A stretch of 64,000 bases of DNA from Rhodovulum sp. 12E13 (GCF_003340565.1 NZ_QPLK01000007.1:62001-126000), one strand, 5' to 3'. Shown: positions 1 to 9,683, numbered from the stretch's first letter. Program-made: numbers and translations. Notes: generated from the sequence alone by a model not told the origin.

Positions 1-1260
1 CTCGATCTGCAGTTGCGCGCGATGGGCGAGCGGCCGCCGCCGCCCGGCCAGGGCCGTGCCTTCCTCCATATCGATCTCGACCGCTTCAAGCAGATCAACG
101 ACATGTCGGGCCACGCCGCGGGAGACCGGGTGCTGCAGGAGGTCGCCGGCATCCTCGGCCGTTCGGTCCGCCCCGAAGATTACGTGGCGCGCGTGGGGGG
201 CGACGAGTTCGCCATCCTGATCGAGGCAGAGGATGTCGGCCGCGTCGCCGACGGGGTCGCTGCGCGGGTGATCGAGGCCTGCCGCCTGCCGGTGTTCCAC
301 GACGGGGTGGCCTGCCGCTTCGGCGCGAGCATCGGCATCGCCATAGCGCCCGAGAGCGGCGGGACAGCCGGCCTGATGGAGAACGCCGACATCGCCCTCT
401 ATGCGGCCAAGGCGCAGGGGCGAAACCGCGCCGCGCGCTTCAGTGCCGACCTGCGCCACGCCGCCGAAGACCGCAAGCGGCTGGGCGACGACCTGTTGCG
501 CGCCCTCGAGGGCGGCGAACAGATTCGCGCCTGGTACCATCCGCAGATCCGGGCCGCCGACGGGGGCATGGCGGGCGTCGAGGCGCTGGTGCGCTGGCAC
601 CACCCCGAGCGGGGCGTGCTGCCGCCCGACGCCTTCCTCGACGTGGCCGACGACCTCGACGTGACCGCCGAGATCGACCGGCGCATCCTGCGCGCGGCGC
701 TCGACACCGCCGCCTCCCTCGCCGCGCGGGGGGTCGCCCTGCCCAAGGTGTCGGTCAATGTCAGCTACGGGCGTCTCGCGCGGGCCGACCTGTCGGCCGA
801 GGTCGCCCGCCTCGCGCCGCTGCCCTGTCGCGTCGCCTTCGAACTGCTCGAGACGATCGATTTCGACCGCGACGGGGGCGAGCTGATGTGGACGATCGAC
901 GCGCTGCGCGAACAGGGCTGCGAGATCGAGATCGACGATTTCGGCTCGGGCCGCGCCTCTCTTTCCACGTTGCTGCAGCTCCGCCCCGAGCGGCTCAAGA
1001 TCGACCGCCGCCTCGTCGCCGCGCTCGACGGCGAGGGTGCGGGCGGCTCGCCGCTCATCCGCGCCATTGCCGACATGGCCCGCGCCCTCGGCATCCGCCT
1101 CTCGGCGGAGGGGGTCGAGACCGAGGCGCAGGCGGACGCGCTGCGCGGCCTCGGGTGCGACGTGCTGCAGGGCCACCTCTTCGCCCCGCCGCTCGAGGCG
1201 GAGGCGCTGGCCGACTGGCTGGCCGACCGCGCAGCCGCCCCGGCCGGCAGCCCGGCCTGA
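1..1260 (+). CDS. GGDEF-EAL cyclic-di-GMP protein (5' end outside window)
   Basis: The frame is open from the first base, so the N-terminus, including any sensory or membrane part, lies before the window. The visible 419 codons hold a GGDEF domain followed by an EAL domain. The GGDEF signature is intact at visible residues 66-70, and an RPED motif at 57-60 has the spacing of an inhibitory c-di-GMP I-site (RxxD). The EAL domain has E-A-L at 194-196, a DDFGSG loop and an SAEGVET segment, so both cyclase and phosphodiesterase activity look possible. Families of this type make or degrade c-di-GMP at the membrane. It is separated from trkA by 95 bp and may not be co-transcribed. Which activity dominates cannot be read from the sequence. 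Confidence 0.9.
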   Translation, partial: LDLQLRAMGERPPPPGQGRAFLHIDLDRFKQINDMSGHAAGDRVLQEVAGILGRSVRPEDYVARVGGDEFAILIEAEDVGRVADGVAARVIEACRLPVFHDGVACRFGASIGIAIAPESGGTAGLMENADIALYAAKAQGRNRAARFSADLRHAAEDRKRLGDDLLRALEGGEQIRAWYHPQIRAADGGMAGVEALVRWHHPERGVLPPDAFLDVADDLDVTAEIDRRILRAALDTAASLAARGVALPKVSVNVSYGRLARADLSAEVARLAPLPCRVAFELLETIDFDRDGGELMWTIDALREQGCEIEIDDFGSGRASLSTLLQLRPERLKIDRRLVAALDGEGAGGSPLIRAIADMARALGIRLSAEGVETEAQADALRGLGCDVLQGHLFAPPLEAEALADWLADRAAAPAGSPA

Positions 1261-1355
1261 GCGCGCCTGTCTTCACGACAGCTCACCGCGAGCGTTGACG
1301 GTCGCGCGGGGCTCTGCCATGTCGGCCCGACGGTGAGGGCGGCGATGGCGGCGCG

Positions 1356-2732
1356 ATGAAGGTAATCATCTGCGGGGCGGGCCAGGTCGGCTGGCAGATC
1401 GCCCGACACCTCTCCGGCGAGCGCAACGACGTCACCGTCGTCGACCAGAACCCCGACCTCGTGCGCCGCGCGACCGACACGCTCGACGTGCAGGGCATCA
1501 CGGGCCACGCGAGCTACCCCGACGTTCTCGACAGCGCCGGCGCCCGCGATGCCGACATGGTGATCGCGGCGACCTATTCCGACGAGGTCAACATGGTCAC
1601 CTGTCAGGTGGCGCATTCGGTCTTCGCCGTGCCGCGCAAGATCGCCCGCCTGCGTGCGCAGAGCTACCTCACGGCGATCTACTCCGACCTCTACCGGCGC
1701 GATCACATGCCGATCGACGTGGTGATCTCGCCCGAGCGCGCGGTGGCCGAGGCCGCGCTGCAGCGCCTCGCCGCGCCCGCGGCCTTCGACACCGAGAGCT
1801 TCCTCGACGGGGCGGTGCAGCTTCTCGGCATACAGCTCGAGGAGGACTGTCCGGTCCTCGGCACGCCCCTGCGCGAGCTGACCGACCTGTTCTCGACGCT
1901 CAACGCGCGGGTCGTGGGCATCCGGCGCGAGGGCTCGCTCTTTACCCCCGGGGCGCGCGACCAGCTCTTCGCCGACGACCAGATCTATGTCGCCACGCAC
2001 CAGAGCGACATCGACCGCACGCTCGAGATCTTCGGCAAGACCGCCAGGAAGCAGGAGCGCGTGGTCATCGTCGGCGGCGGCAATGTCGGCCTCGCGGTTG
2101 CGCGCGCGCTCGAGACGTCGGAGCACCGGGTGCGCGCCAAGGTGATCGAGCGCTCGCGCGGCGTGGCCGAGCGGGCGGCCGACGCGCTGGAGCGGACGAT
2201 CGTGCTCAACGGCGACGGGATGGACAGCTCGCTCCTGCAGGAGGCCAACATCGAGCGGGCCGACGCGGTGCTCTGCGTCACCGACGACGACAAGGTGAAC
2301 CTGCTCGCCGCCGTGCGTGCCAAGCAGAAGGGGTGCCCCTTCGCCATCGCGCTCGTCAACGACCCCTCGCTGGTGCCGCTGCTCGCCGCGCTCGACATCG
2401 ACGCCTACATCAGCCCGCGCGCCACCACCGTCAGCTCGATCCTGCGCCACATCCGCCACGGGCGGGTGCGCGGCGTCTATTCCATCGGCGACGCCGAGGC
2501 CGAGGTGATCGAGGCGCAGGTGCTCTCGACTTCCTCGATCGCGGGCAAGCTGATCCGCGACGTCGACTTTCCCGAGGGGGCACTGGTGGGCGCGATCAAG
2601 CGGGGGGGCGAGATCATCCGGCCGCGCGGCACGACCCGGATCGTCGAGGGCGATCTGGTGATGATCTTCGCCATGTCCGACGACGTGCCCGAGGTGGAGC
2701 GCCTGCTGCAGGTCTCCATCGACTTCTTCTGA
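1356..2732 (+). CDS. trkA: Trk system potassium uptake protein TrkA
   Basis: Cytosolic NAD(H)-binding regulatory subunit of the Trk K+ uptake system, 458 aa, the usual full length. Two Rossmann RCK-N domains are visible: the first starts at the N-terminus with CGAGQVGWQIA, and the second near residue 235 has VGGGNVGLAVA. Each is followed by an RCK-C type segment. It lies one base ahead of trkH, so the two are surely translated from one message, as expected for a gating subunit and its channel. In many relatives ntrX lies immediately upstream; here a c-di-GMP protein takes that place. Confidence 0.96.
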   Translation: MKVIICGAGQVGWQIARHLSGERNDVTVVDQNPDLVRRATDTLDVQGITGHASYPDVLDSAGARDADMVIAATYSDEVNMVTCQVAHSVFAVPRKIARLRAQSYLTAIYSDLYRRDHMPIDVVISPERAVAEAALQRLAAPAAFDTESFLDGAVQLLGIQLEEDCPVLGTPLRELTDLFSTLNARVVGIRREGSLFTPGARDQLFADDQIYVATHQSDIDRTLEIFGKTARKQERVVIVGGGNVGLAVARALETSEHRVRAKVIERSRGVAERAADALERTIVLNGDGMDSSLLQEANIERADAVLCVTDDDKVNLLAAVRAKQKGCPFAIALVNDPSLVPLLAALDIDAYISPRATTVSSILRHIRHGRVRGVYSIGDAEAEVIEAQVLSTSSIAGKLIRDVDFPEGALVGAIKRGGEIIRPRGTTRIVEGDLVMIFAMSDDVPEVERLLQVSIDFF

Positions 2733-2733
2733 G

Positions 2734-4311
2734 ATGCGCCGCCCGCCGGCCCCCACCACCCGCGAGGGCGACCCGGGCGGGCGCGGCCCGGCCGGGGGGC
2801 TGCTCTGGGTCGCCGACCTGCCGCTCTTCGTGGTGCTGATGTGGGCCTTCGCGCTGGCCATGCTGGTGCCCGCCGCGCACGGCGCCGCCGTGGGCGACCG
2901 GGCCCAGGCGGCGGTGTTCCTGCGGTGGGGGGCGGGTTTTCTGTTGCTGGCGGTGTTGATCGGCATCGCCACCGCCTATCGCGAGGCGCGACAGCCCGCC
3001 CGCGCCCGGCTGCTGACGCTGGTGGCGGCCTTCACCGTGCTGCCCGTGATGCTCGCGGCGCCCTTCCACGAGGCGGTGGGCACGACGAGCTATCTGAATG
3101 CCTGGTTCGAGATGCTTTCGGCCCTGACGACGACCGGCGCGACGCTGTTCGAGCCCGAGCGTCTGTCGAGCACGGTGCATCTGTGGCGCGCGATCGTGGG
3201 CTGGCTGGGGGGATACCTGATCCTGCTCGCGGCCGTCGCCATCCTCGCGCCGATGAATCTCGGCGGCTACGAGGTGCTGTCGACGGCGCCCGCCGGCGCG
3301 CCCGAGCGGATCGACCGGCCAGGGCAGGCGGCCGAGAGGCGCGACCGCGTGGTGCGCCACGCCCTGCGCCTCGCGCCGGTCTATGGCGGGCTGACGCTGG
3401 TGCTGTGGCTCGGCCTCGTCGTGGTGGGAGAGCGCCCCTTCGTCGCCGCCTGCCATGCCATGGCGGTCATGGCGACCTCTGGCATCAGCCCCGTCGGAGG
3501 GCTGGAACACGGGACGGCAGGGGTCGGCGGCGAGGCGCTGATCCTCGTCTTCTTCGTCTTCGCGCTCACCCGCGTCGCCATTTCGCCGATGGCCGGCGAG
3601 GGGCGCCTCGCGCAGCTCTCTCGCGACCCCGAATTGCGCATCGCGCTGGCGCTGCTGGTGCTGGTGCCGTCGGTGCTGTTCCTGCGCCACTGGCTCGGCG
3701 CGTGGGAGGTGGCGATGGTGGCCGACCTGCGCGGCGCTCTCGGCGCGCTCTGGGGCGCGGCCTTCACGACGTGGTCCTTCCTATCCACCACCGGCTTCCT
3801 GTCGTCGGAATGGGACACGGCACAGGCCTGGTCGGGCCTCGGCACGACCGGCCTCATCCTGCTCGGGCTCGGGCTGATCGGGGGGGGCGCGGCGACGACG
3901 GCGGGCGGCGTGAAGCTGCTGCGGGTCTACGCGCTCTACCTCCACGGCGCGCGCGAGATGGACCGGCTGAGCCACCCCTCCTCGGTCGGCGGCGCCGGGC
4001 CGGCGGCGCGGCGCCTGCGCCGCGAGGGCGCCCATATCGCCTGGGTCTTCTTCATGCTCTTCGCCCTGTCGCTTACGGCGGTCTCGGTCACGCTCGCGGC
4101 GACGGGGGTGCCCTTCGACGAGGCCATGGTGCTGACGGTGGCGGCGCTGTCGAATACCGGCCCGATCGCCGGCGTCGTGCTCGACGCACCGGCCTCCTTC
4201 GTCGCGCTCGACACGGCGGCCAAGGCCGTGCTCGCCGCCGCAATGGTGCTCGGTCGCCTCGAGACACTCGCGATCATCGCGCTCGCCAACCCCGCGTTCT
4301 GGCGCCGCTGA
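2734..4311 (+). CDS. trkH: TrkH family potassium uptake protein
   Basis: Membrane subunit of the Trk K+ uptake system, 525 aa. It has about ten to twelve hydrophobic segments and the repeated pore-loop pattern typical of TrkH/KtrB, such as ALTTTGAT near residue 130, MATSGISPVGG near 247 and STTGF near 350. The start ATG follows the trkA stop after one base, giving tight translational coupling. The N-terminal 20 residues are charged and Gly/Pro-rich before the first membrane segment. A small GC hairpin lies downstream at 4342-4355. It passes K+ into the cell, gated by TrkA. Confidence 0.95.
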   Translation: MRRPPAPTTREGDPGGRGPAGGLLWVADLPLFVVLMWAFALAMLVPAAHGAAVGDRAQAAVFLRWGAGFLLLAVLIGIATAYREARQPARARLLTLVAAFTVLPVMLAAPFHEAVGTTSYLNAWFEMLSALTTTGATLFEPERLSSTVHLWRAIVGWLGGYLILLAAVAILAPMNLGGYEVLSTAPAGAPERIDRPGQAAERRDRVVRHALRLAPVYGGLTLVLWLGLVVVGERPFVAACHAMAVMATSGISPVGGLEHGTAGVGGEALILVFFVFALTRVAISPMAGEGRLAQLSRDPELRIALALLVLVPSVLFLRHWLGAWEVAMVADLRGALGALWGAAFTTWSFLSTTGFLSSEWDTAQAWSGLGTTGLILLGLGLIGGGAATTAGGVKLLRVYALYLHGAREMDRLSHPSSVGGAGPAARRLRREGAHIAWVFFMLFALSLTAVSVTLAATGVPFDEAMVLTVAALSNTGPIAGVVLDAPASFVALDTAAKAVLAAAMVLGRLETLAIIALANPAFWRR

Positions 4312-4341
4312 CTGCGCGCGCCCTGGCGCGAGCCCGAAAAA

Positions 4342-4355
4342 CCCCCACGCGGGGG
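4342..4355 (+). terminator. Short GC hairpin after trkH
   Basis: A five-base C run and a five-base G run separated by ACGC form a small stem 31 bp after the trkH stop. There is no following T run, so it is at best a weak terminator. It separates trkA-trkH from hfq. Confidence 0.3.
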
Positions 4356-4490
4356 GCTGGCCCCGCCTGCCGTTTCCCGCCATAGTGCCGCCGGGAAAGG
4401 GGCGCGCGCGGGGCCGGCCGAAGCGGGCCGCCCGCTCGCAGGACGACCGACATAGACGACGACCACAAGCACAAAAAAAGGCAACGATAC

Positions 4491-4727
4491 ATGGCCGGTG
4501 ACAAGCAGAACCTGCAGGACGCGTTTCTCAATCACGTCCGCAAGACCAAGGTTCCCGTCACGATCTTTCTCATCAACGGCGTGAAGCTCCAGGGCGTGAT
4601 TACCTGGTTCGACAATTTCTGCGTCCTGTTGCGCCGCGACGGGCAATCGCAACTCGTCTACAAGCACGCCATTTCCACCATCATGCCGAGCCAGCCGATC
4701 AACCTCTACGACGGCGGGGAGAGCTGA
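4491..4727 (+). CDS. hfq: RNA chaperone Hfq
   Basis: Sm-like hexameric RNA-binding protein, 78 aa, matching alphaproteobacterial Hfq, which lacks the long C-terminal tail. Sm1 is seen as [18 protein letters not shown] with FDNF following, and Sm2 as the conserved YKHAIST segment. It promotes pairing of small RNAs with target messages. The gene sits between trkH and hflX, its classical neighbour. A 179-bp upstream gap ends in an A-rich stretch just before the ATG, so it probably has its own promoter. Confidence 0.97.
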   Translation: MAGDKQNLQDAFLNHVRKTKVPVTIFLINGVKLQGVITWFDNFCVLLRRDGQSQLVYKHAISTIMPSQPINLYDGGES

Positions 4728-4840
4728 TCCCCGGCGAGGAGTCAGAGCGGGGGGCAGGCGGCGGGCCGGGGCGGCCCGGCAAGACCGGGTCCGGCCTGCG
4801 CTCCGGCGGCGGGCGCCCGGCCTTCGAGACCGACCGCCCG

Positions 4841-6094
4841 GTGACGCGCGCGCTGGTGCTGCACCCTGACATGGGCGGCGACCCCGCGCGACGCGATCCG
4901 CAGGCGCGTCTCGACGAGGCCGTGGCGCTGGCGCAGGCCCTGCCGGGGCTGGAGGTGGCCGGCGCCGACGTCGTCGCGCTGCGCGAGGCGCGGCCCGGCA
5001 CGCTCTTCGGCCCCGGCAAGGTCGACGAGATCGGCGCCCGTGTGGCCGCCGGCGAGATCGGCCTCGTGCTGGTCGACGGCCCGGTGACGCCCGTCCAGCA
5101 GCGCAACCTCGAACGCGCGTGGAAGGCCAAGCTGCTCGACCGGACAGGGCTGATCCTCGAGATCTTCGCCGACCGCGCGGCCACGCGCGAGGGCGTGCTC
5201 CAGGTGGAGCTCGCCGCGCTCTCCTACCAGCGCACGCGGCTGGTGAGGGCCTGGACCCACCTCGAGCGCCAGAGGGGCGGCCTCGGCTTCGTCGGCGGCC
5301 CCGGCGAGACGCAGATCGAGGCCGACCGCCGCGCGCTCGACGAGGCGATCGTGCGCCTGCGCCGGCAGCTCGACAAGGTGCAGAAGACGCGCACGCTCCA
5401 CCGTGCGGCGCGGGCGAAGGTGCCGTTTCCGGTGGTGGCTCTGGTGGGCTACACGAATGCCGGCAAGTCGACGCTGTTCAACCGTCTGACCGGCGCCGAG
5501 GTGATGGCCGAGGACATGCTGTTCGCCACGCTCGACCCCACGATGCGCGGCGTGGAGCTCGCGACCGGCGCCAAGGTCATCCTGTCGGACACGGTGGGCT
5601 TCATCTCCGAGCTGCCGACGCAGCTCGTCGCCGCCTTCCGCGCGACCCTGGAAGAGGTGCTGGAGGCCGACCTGATCCTGCATGTCCGCGACGTCTCGCA
5701 CCCGGAAAGCGCGGCCCAGGCCGAGGATGTCGAGGCGATCCTGCACGACCTGGGCGTGGCCGACGAGACGCCGCGCCTGGAGCTGTGGAACAAGGTCGAC
5801 CGGCTCGACGCCGAAGCGCGCGCGGCAGCCGACGCCATCGCCGCGCGGCGTGACGACGTGCTGCTCATGTCGGCCGCGACGGGCGAGGGGGTGGCCGAGG
5901 TGGTCGCCGCGATCACCGAGGCGCTCGACGGGGCGCGCGAGGATGCGGTGCTGGAGCTGGCCTTCGCCGATGGCCGCAAGCGCGCCTGGCTGCACGAGAA
6001 CCGCGTGGTGACGGACGAGCGCCAGACGGAGGACGGCTGGCGCATCACCGTTCGGTGGGCGCCGCGCCAGCGCGACGCATTCCACCGGCTCTGA
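4841..6094 (+). CDS. hflX: GTPase HflX
   Basis: Ribosome-associated GTPase of the Obg-HflX group, 417 aa, which splits stalled 70S ribosomes. The N-terminal HflX domain carries LFGPGKVDEI and the RGGLGFVGGPGE segment. The G domain shows G1 GYTNAGKST, G3 DTVGF and G4 NKVD. The GTG at 4841 is used because the frame upstream, back to the hfq stop, has no ATG, GTG or TTG, although the preceding residues (GRPAFETDRP) look family-like. Translation from a rarer start nearer hfq therefore cannot be excluded. Same strand and order as in other proteobacteria. Confidence 0.93.
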   Translation: MTRALVLHPDMGGDPARRDPQARLDEAVALAQALPGLEVAGADVVALREARPGTLFGPGKVDEIGARVAAGEIGLVLVDGPVTPVQQRNLERAWKAKLLDRTGLILEIFADRAATREGVLQVELAALSYQRTRLVRAWTHLERQRGGLGFVGGPGETQIEADRRALDEAIVRLRRQLDKVQKTRTLHRAARAKVPFPVVALVGYTNAGKSTLFNRLTGAEVMAEDMLFATLDPTMRGVELATGAKVILSDTVGFISELPTQLVAAFRATLEEVLEADLILHVRDVSHPESAAQAEDVEAILHDLGVADETPRLELWNKVDRLDAEARAAADAIAARRDDVLLMSAATGEGVAEVVAAITEALDGAREDAVLELAFADGRKRAWLHENRVVTDERQTEDGWRITVRWAPRQRDAFHRL

Positions 6095-6202
6095 CGCCGC
6101 CCGTCGCGCCACGGTGTCGCCGAAAGGAACCTCCCGGAAGATTCCTCAGCCCGCGGCATGGCCGCCGGCCCGGGTTTTCGGAGGAGAGTTCGGCGCCCGG
6201 CC

Positions 6203-8716
6203 TCACTCGGGGCGCAGCGTGGTGACGCCGACGCCGCCCGCGCGGGCGAGGTCGGGGTCGAGCGTCATCGGCACGTATTCGCCCCGCCGCCACAGCGCAC
6301 CGAGATCGTCGTAGTGGCGCGACAGCGGATGGCCCGACTGGCCCGTGGCGATCACGAAAACCGACGAGTCGGGATCGGCGAAGTCGTAGACGCCGCGATA
6401 GCCCGGCCCTGCCACGTTGGCGAAGGGCGCGCCGGGCGCGCCCGCCGTCGCGCCGAGATTCAGCGTGTGGTCGCCGCCCGAGGTCGACTGGCGTATGTTG
6501 ACGAGCCACTTGAGCACCGGCACGTCGCCGAGCTCGGGGTGGCGATGGGTGGCCTCGTGTGCATCGCCCCAGCGCAGCGATTCCAGTTGCCCGCCCCATG
6601 TCTCCTCGATCTCGATCAGCGCCTCGTCGAGCGCGATCCGGGCGAGGTCGGGGCAGGTCTCGACCGCGGTCGACTGCACGATGTCGCACCAGGCCGCGGC
6701 GCCGCCCACGTTGCGGAACACCCGCTCGATGAACAGCGGCTCGGGGCGGGCGAAGGCATCGGCCAGCGGCCCCAGCTCGTCGGCCACCAGCCGCGCCTGC
6801 AGCCGGCGCATCCATGCGGCATAGATCAGCGGCTCGGGCAGGTGCTCGTTCATCTCGCCGTTCCACTCGGCCAGCAGCTCCAGCGCGCGCTGCCGGCGGC
6901 GCTCGGGGCTGCCCTCGGGCGCGGCCTCGCCCTGGAACCACAGCTCGCGCGCGATCAGCGGCAGCAGCGCCCGGGCGGTGTAGGAGACTGTGTCGAGCTG
7001 CGCGGCGATGAAGCTCTCGCGGGTATGCACCTCCCTGTCCGCGAGCAGGCGGCGCAGTCGTTCGATGCGCTGGCTGTCGCCCCAGACATGGCTCACATGG
7101 TCGGGGAAGGCCCGGTCCGAGATGCGGTTGTTGGTGGTGCCGAGCACGCCCGAGGCGGGCTCGAGGAAGCGTGGGTTCCGCTCGTAGGGCAGAGCGCCCT
7201 GCCAGCGGTTCGTCTCCTTCCAGCCGAGCGCGGGGATGCGGCCCTGCCCGGTCTGGCCCGGATCGCGCGCCGGCAGGCGGCCGACGAGCTGCATGGCGAT
7301 GCGGCTCTCGTCGACGAGCGTCAGGACCAGCGCCGGCGCCACGAAACCCTCGCCCGCCGCCATCGCCTCGTCCACCGAGCCCGCGCGCATCAGGGCGAGG
7401 CCCGCAGACATGGTGGTGTCGGCCCTGTCCGCGCCGGTCCAGGCGAGGGCCGCGACGTGGCCGGGCGGGGTCACATCGTCCACGCGGTAGATCGCGGCCG
7501 GGAGCACGGGGCCGTTCTCTGTCCGGCGGAGGGTCAGGGTAAGGGGGGGCGCATCGGCCACCCGCACGATGGTGCGTTCCGTTTCGAAGGGGCGCCAGCC
7601 GCGCGGCGTTCGATACTGAGAGGTGTCGCCGGGGTTGAGCTCTTCCATGTAGATGTCGGCGTCGTCGGCCCAGGCGGCGGTGACGCCCCAGCCCACCTGC
7701 TCCGACCGTCCGGCGAGGATCAGCGGAACGCCCGGCACGGTGGCCCCGATCACGCCGCCCGTGGCGAGTTGCAGGCGCGCGAGATACCAGCGCGTCGGCG
7801 CGGTGAAGGGGCCGTGCGGGTCGTTGGCGAGGAGAGAGCCGCCGGCGGCCGAGCGCGAGGGCGCGGCGGCCCAGGCGTTGGAGGCGCCGCCGCCCGGCCC
7901 GCCGCCGTTGGCGTCACTCTCGAAGCCCTCGGGGATGGGCAGCGCCGCGCCGTCGCCCGGCGACGCGGGCCCGATGCGGTCGGGCTCGGCGGTGGGCGGG
8001 GGCAGCGGGCCGGTCACCGGAATCGCGGGGGGGCGGTGCGGCCCCGTTGCCGGGCCGGTCGAGGGGACGTCGGGCATGAGGTCGGCCAGGCGGTTGTCGG
8101 GCAGGCGCAGGGCGGCGCGGGCGCGCAGCACCTCGGCCTCGGGGTGGGCCGTCATCTCCCACGCGAGCAGCTTGAGAACCGCGATCGAGTCCTGCGGCTG
8201 CCATGGCGCGATCTCGGGCGCGAAGAGGAAGAACTCCGGCGCGCCGCGGCCGCGTGCGCCTTCGTTGACCTCTGCGATCCAGGCGTTCACGCCGGCGGCG
8301 TAGGCCTCGAGCGCGGCGCGCGTGGCCGGTGTCTGCGCGGCGAGGCTCTCGCGGGCGGCACGGGCGAGGCCGAGGCGGCGCATCAGCTCGTCCTCGGCCA
8401 GGGTCCGCGCGCCGAAGATCTCCGACAGGCGGCCCTGCGCGCGGCGGCGCAGAACGGTCATCTGCCACAGCCTGTCCTGCGCATGGGCGAAGCCGAGACC
8501 GAAGAACACGTCGGCCTCCGACCCGGCGAAGATATGCGGGACGTTGGCGTTGTCGCGCACGATCTCGACCTCGCCGCCTATGCCGCGCACGGTATGCGTC
8601 TCGTCGTAGTCGGGCAGCGACCGCGCGGCGAAGATGTAGGCGAGACCCGCCACCGCGACGGCCAGCAGCGCCAGCGCCGTGAACAGGCGGAGCGACCAGA
8701 GGAAGAGTTGTGCCAT
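6203..8716 (-). CDS. Penicillin acylase family protein (Ntn-hydrolase amidase)
   Basis: An 837-aa exported amidase of the penicillin/acyl-homoserine-lactone acylase family. An N-terminal hydrophobic segment (residues 5-30) should be a signal or anchor. The alpha-chain part begins with DNANVPHIFA. A Pro/Gly-rich spacer of about 55 residues precedes the autoproteolysis site, where Ser279 in GGASNAW would become the N-terminal nucleophile of the beta chain. Further beta-chain marks are NDPHGPF and TTNNRISD. Members release side chains from beta-lactams, aculeacin or N-acyl-homoserine lactones; the substrate here cannot be told from sequence. It is convergent with hflX and divergent from the dehydrogenase at 8808. 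Confidence 0.9.
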   Translation of the reverse strand: MAQLFLWSLRLFTALALLAVAVAGLAYIFAARSLPDYDETHTVRGIGGEVEIVRDNANVPHIFAGSEADVFFGLGFAHAQDRLWQMTVLRRRAQGRLSEIFGARTLAEDELMRRLGLARAARESLAAQTPATRAALEAYAAGVNAWIAEVNEGARGRGAPEFFLFAPEIAPWQPQDSIAVLKLLAWEMTAHPEAEVLRARAALRLPDNRLADLMPDVPSTGPATGPHRPPAIPVTGPLPPPTAEPDRIGPASPGDGAALPIPEGFESDANGGGPGGGASNAWAAAPSRSAAGGSLLANDPHGPFTAPTRWYLARLQLATGGVIGATVPGVPLILAGRSEQVGWGVTAAWADDADIYMEELNPGDTSQYRTPRGWRPFETERTIVRVADAPPLTLTLRRTENGPVLPAAIYRVDDVTPPGHVAALAWTGADRADTTMSAGLALMRAGSVDEAMAAGEGFVAPALVLTLVDESRIAMQLVGRLPARDPGQTGQGRIPALGWKETNRWQGALPYERNPRFLEPASGVLGTTNNRISDRAFPDHVSHVWGDSQRIERLRRLLADREVHTRESFIAAQLDTVSYTARALLPLIARELWFQGEAAPEGSPERRRQRALELLAEWNGEMNEHLPEPLIYAAWMRRLQARLVADELGPLADAFARPEPLFIERVFRNVGGAAAWCDIVQSTAVETCPDLARIALDEALIEIEETWGGQLESLRWGDAHEATHRHPELGDVPVLKWLVNIRQSTSGGDHTLNLGATAGAPGAPFANVAGPGYRGVYDFADPDSSVFVIATGQSGHPLSRHYDDLGALWRRGEYVPMTLDPDLARAGGVGVTTLRPE

Positions 8717-8807
8717 GCGGCCCGTGTCGGCTAGACCCTGCGAGCCGCCGGCTTAGGAGCGGGCGGGCCGAGGATCAAGCGACAACGACGGGCAGGGAGA
8801 GATCGTG

Positions 8808-9683
8808 ATGGCCAAGTGCGCATTTATCGGGCTGGGGGTGATGGGCTACCCAATGGCCGGGCATCTGGCGGCTGCCGGTCACGACGTCTGCGTCTACAAC
8901 CGCACCGGGGAGAAGGCCGAGGCCTGGGTGGCGGAGCATGGCGGGCGGCACGCGCCCACGCCGGGCGCGGCGGCCGAGGGCGCCGAGTTCGTCATGGCGT
9001 GCGTGGGCAACGACGACGACCTGCGCGAGGTGGTGGCGGGCGAGGGCGGTGCGCTTCACGGCATGGGCGAGGGCGCGGTGTTCGTCGATCACACCACCGT
9101 CTCGTCGCGCGTGACGATGGAGCTGGCCGAGGCGGCGGCGGCGCGGGGCGTGGCCTTCGTCGACGCGCCGGTGTCGGGCGGGCAGGCCGGCGCCGAGAAC
9201 GGGCAGCTCGTGATCATGTGCGGCGGCCCGGAAGACGCCTATGCACGGTCCGAGCCGATCATGGGCGCCTATGCCAAGCTGGCGCGCCGGCTGGGCGAGA
9301 CGGGCGCCGGGCAGATGACCAAGATGGTCAACCAGATCTGCATCGCGGGGCTGGTGCAGGGCCTGTCGGAGGGGCTCGCCTTTGCCGAGAAGGCGGGGCT
9401 CGACGGGCGCCGCGTGGTCGAGGTGATCGGCGGCGGCGCGGCGGGCTCGTGGCAGATGGTCAACCGCCACGGCACCATGCTCGACGACGAGTTCGAGCAC
9501 GGCTTCGCCGTCAACTGGATGCGCAAGGATCTGAAAATCTGCCTCGACACGGCGCAGGAGATCGGGGCGACGCTGCCGGTGACGGCGCTCGTCGACCAGT
9601 TCTACGCCGACGTGCAGGCGATGGGCGGCGGGCGTTGGGACACCTCGTCGCTGATCCGCCGGCTGCGCCCCCCGAAGGCGTGA
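8808..9683 (+). CDS. NAD(P)-dependent beta-hydroxyacid dehydrogenase (3-hydroxyisobutyrate dehydrogenase family)
   Basis: A 291-aa cytosolic dehydrogenase. The Rossmann motif GLGVMGYPMAGHL is at the N-terminus. It is followed by the substrate-binding DAPVSGGQAGAENG segment and GAGQMTKMVNQ, whose Lys is the expected catalytic residue. These mark the GarR/MmsB/GLYR family, which oxidises 3-hydroxyisobutyrate, tartronate semialdehyde or similar acids. I start at ATG 8808 behind an AGGGAG-type ribosome site; GTG 8805 directly before it is also possible. The neighbours give no pathway clue. No valine-degradation genes are adjacent, so the exact substrate is open. Confidence 0.88.
   Translation: MAKCAFIGLGVMGYPMAGHLAAAGHDVCVYNRTGEKAEAWVAEHGGRHAPTPGAAAEGAEFVMACVGNDDDLREVVAGEGGALHGMGEGAVFVDHTTVSSRVTMELAEAAAARGVAFVDAPVSGGQAGAENGQLVIMCGGPEDAYARSEPIMGAYAKLARRLGETGAGQMTKMVNQICIAGLVQGLSEGLAFAEKAGLDGRRVVEVIGGGAAGSWQMVNRHGTMLDDEFEHGFAVNWMRKDLKICLDTAQEIGATLPVTALVDQFYADVQAMGGGRWDTSSLIRRLRPPKA

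Noticed and set aside
765-2972. A 735-codon minus-strand frame opposite trkA
   Set aside because: Composition is Arg/His/Ala-rich without motifs, and trkA on the plus strand is clearly real.
6158-8734. An 858-codon plus-strand frame opposite the acylase
   Set aside because: It mirrors codon bias of the acylase gene on the minus strand and shows no domain.
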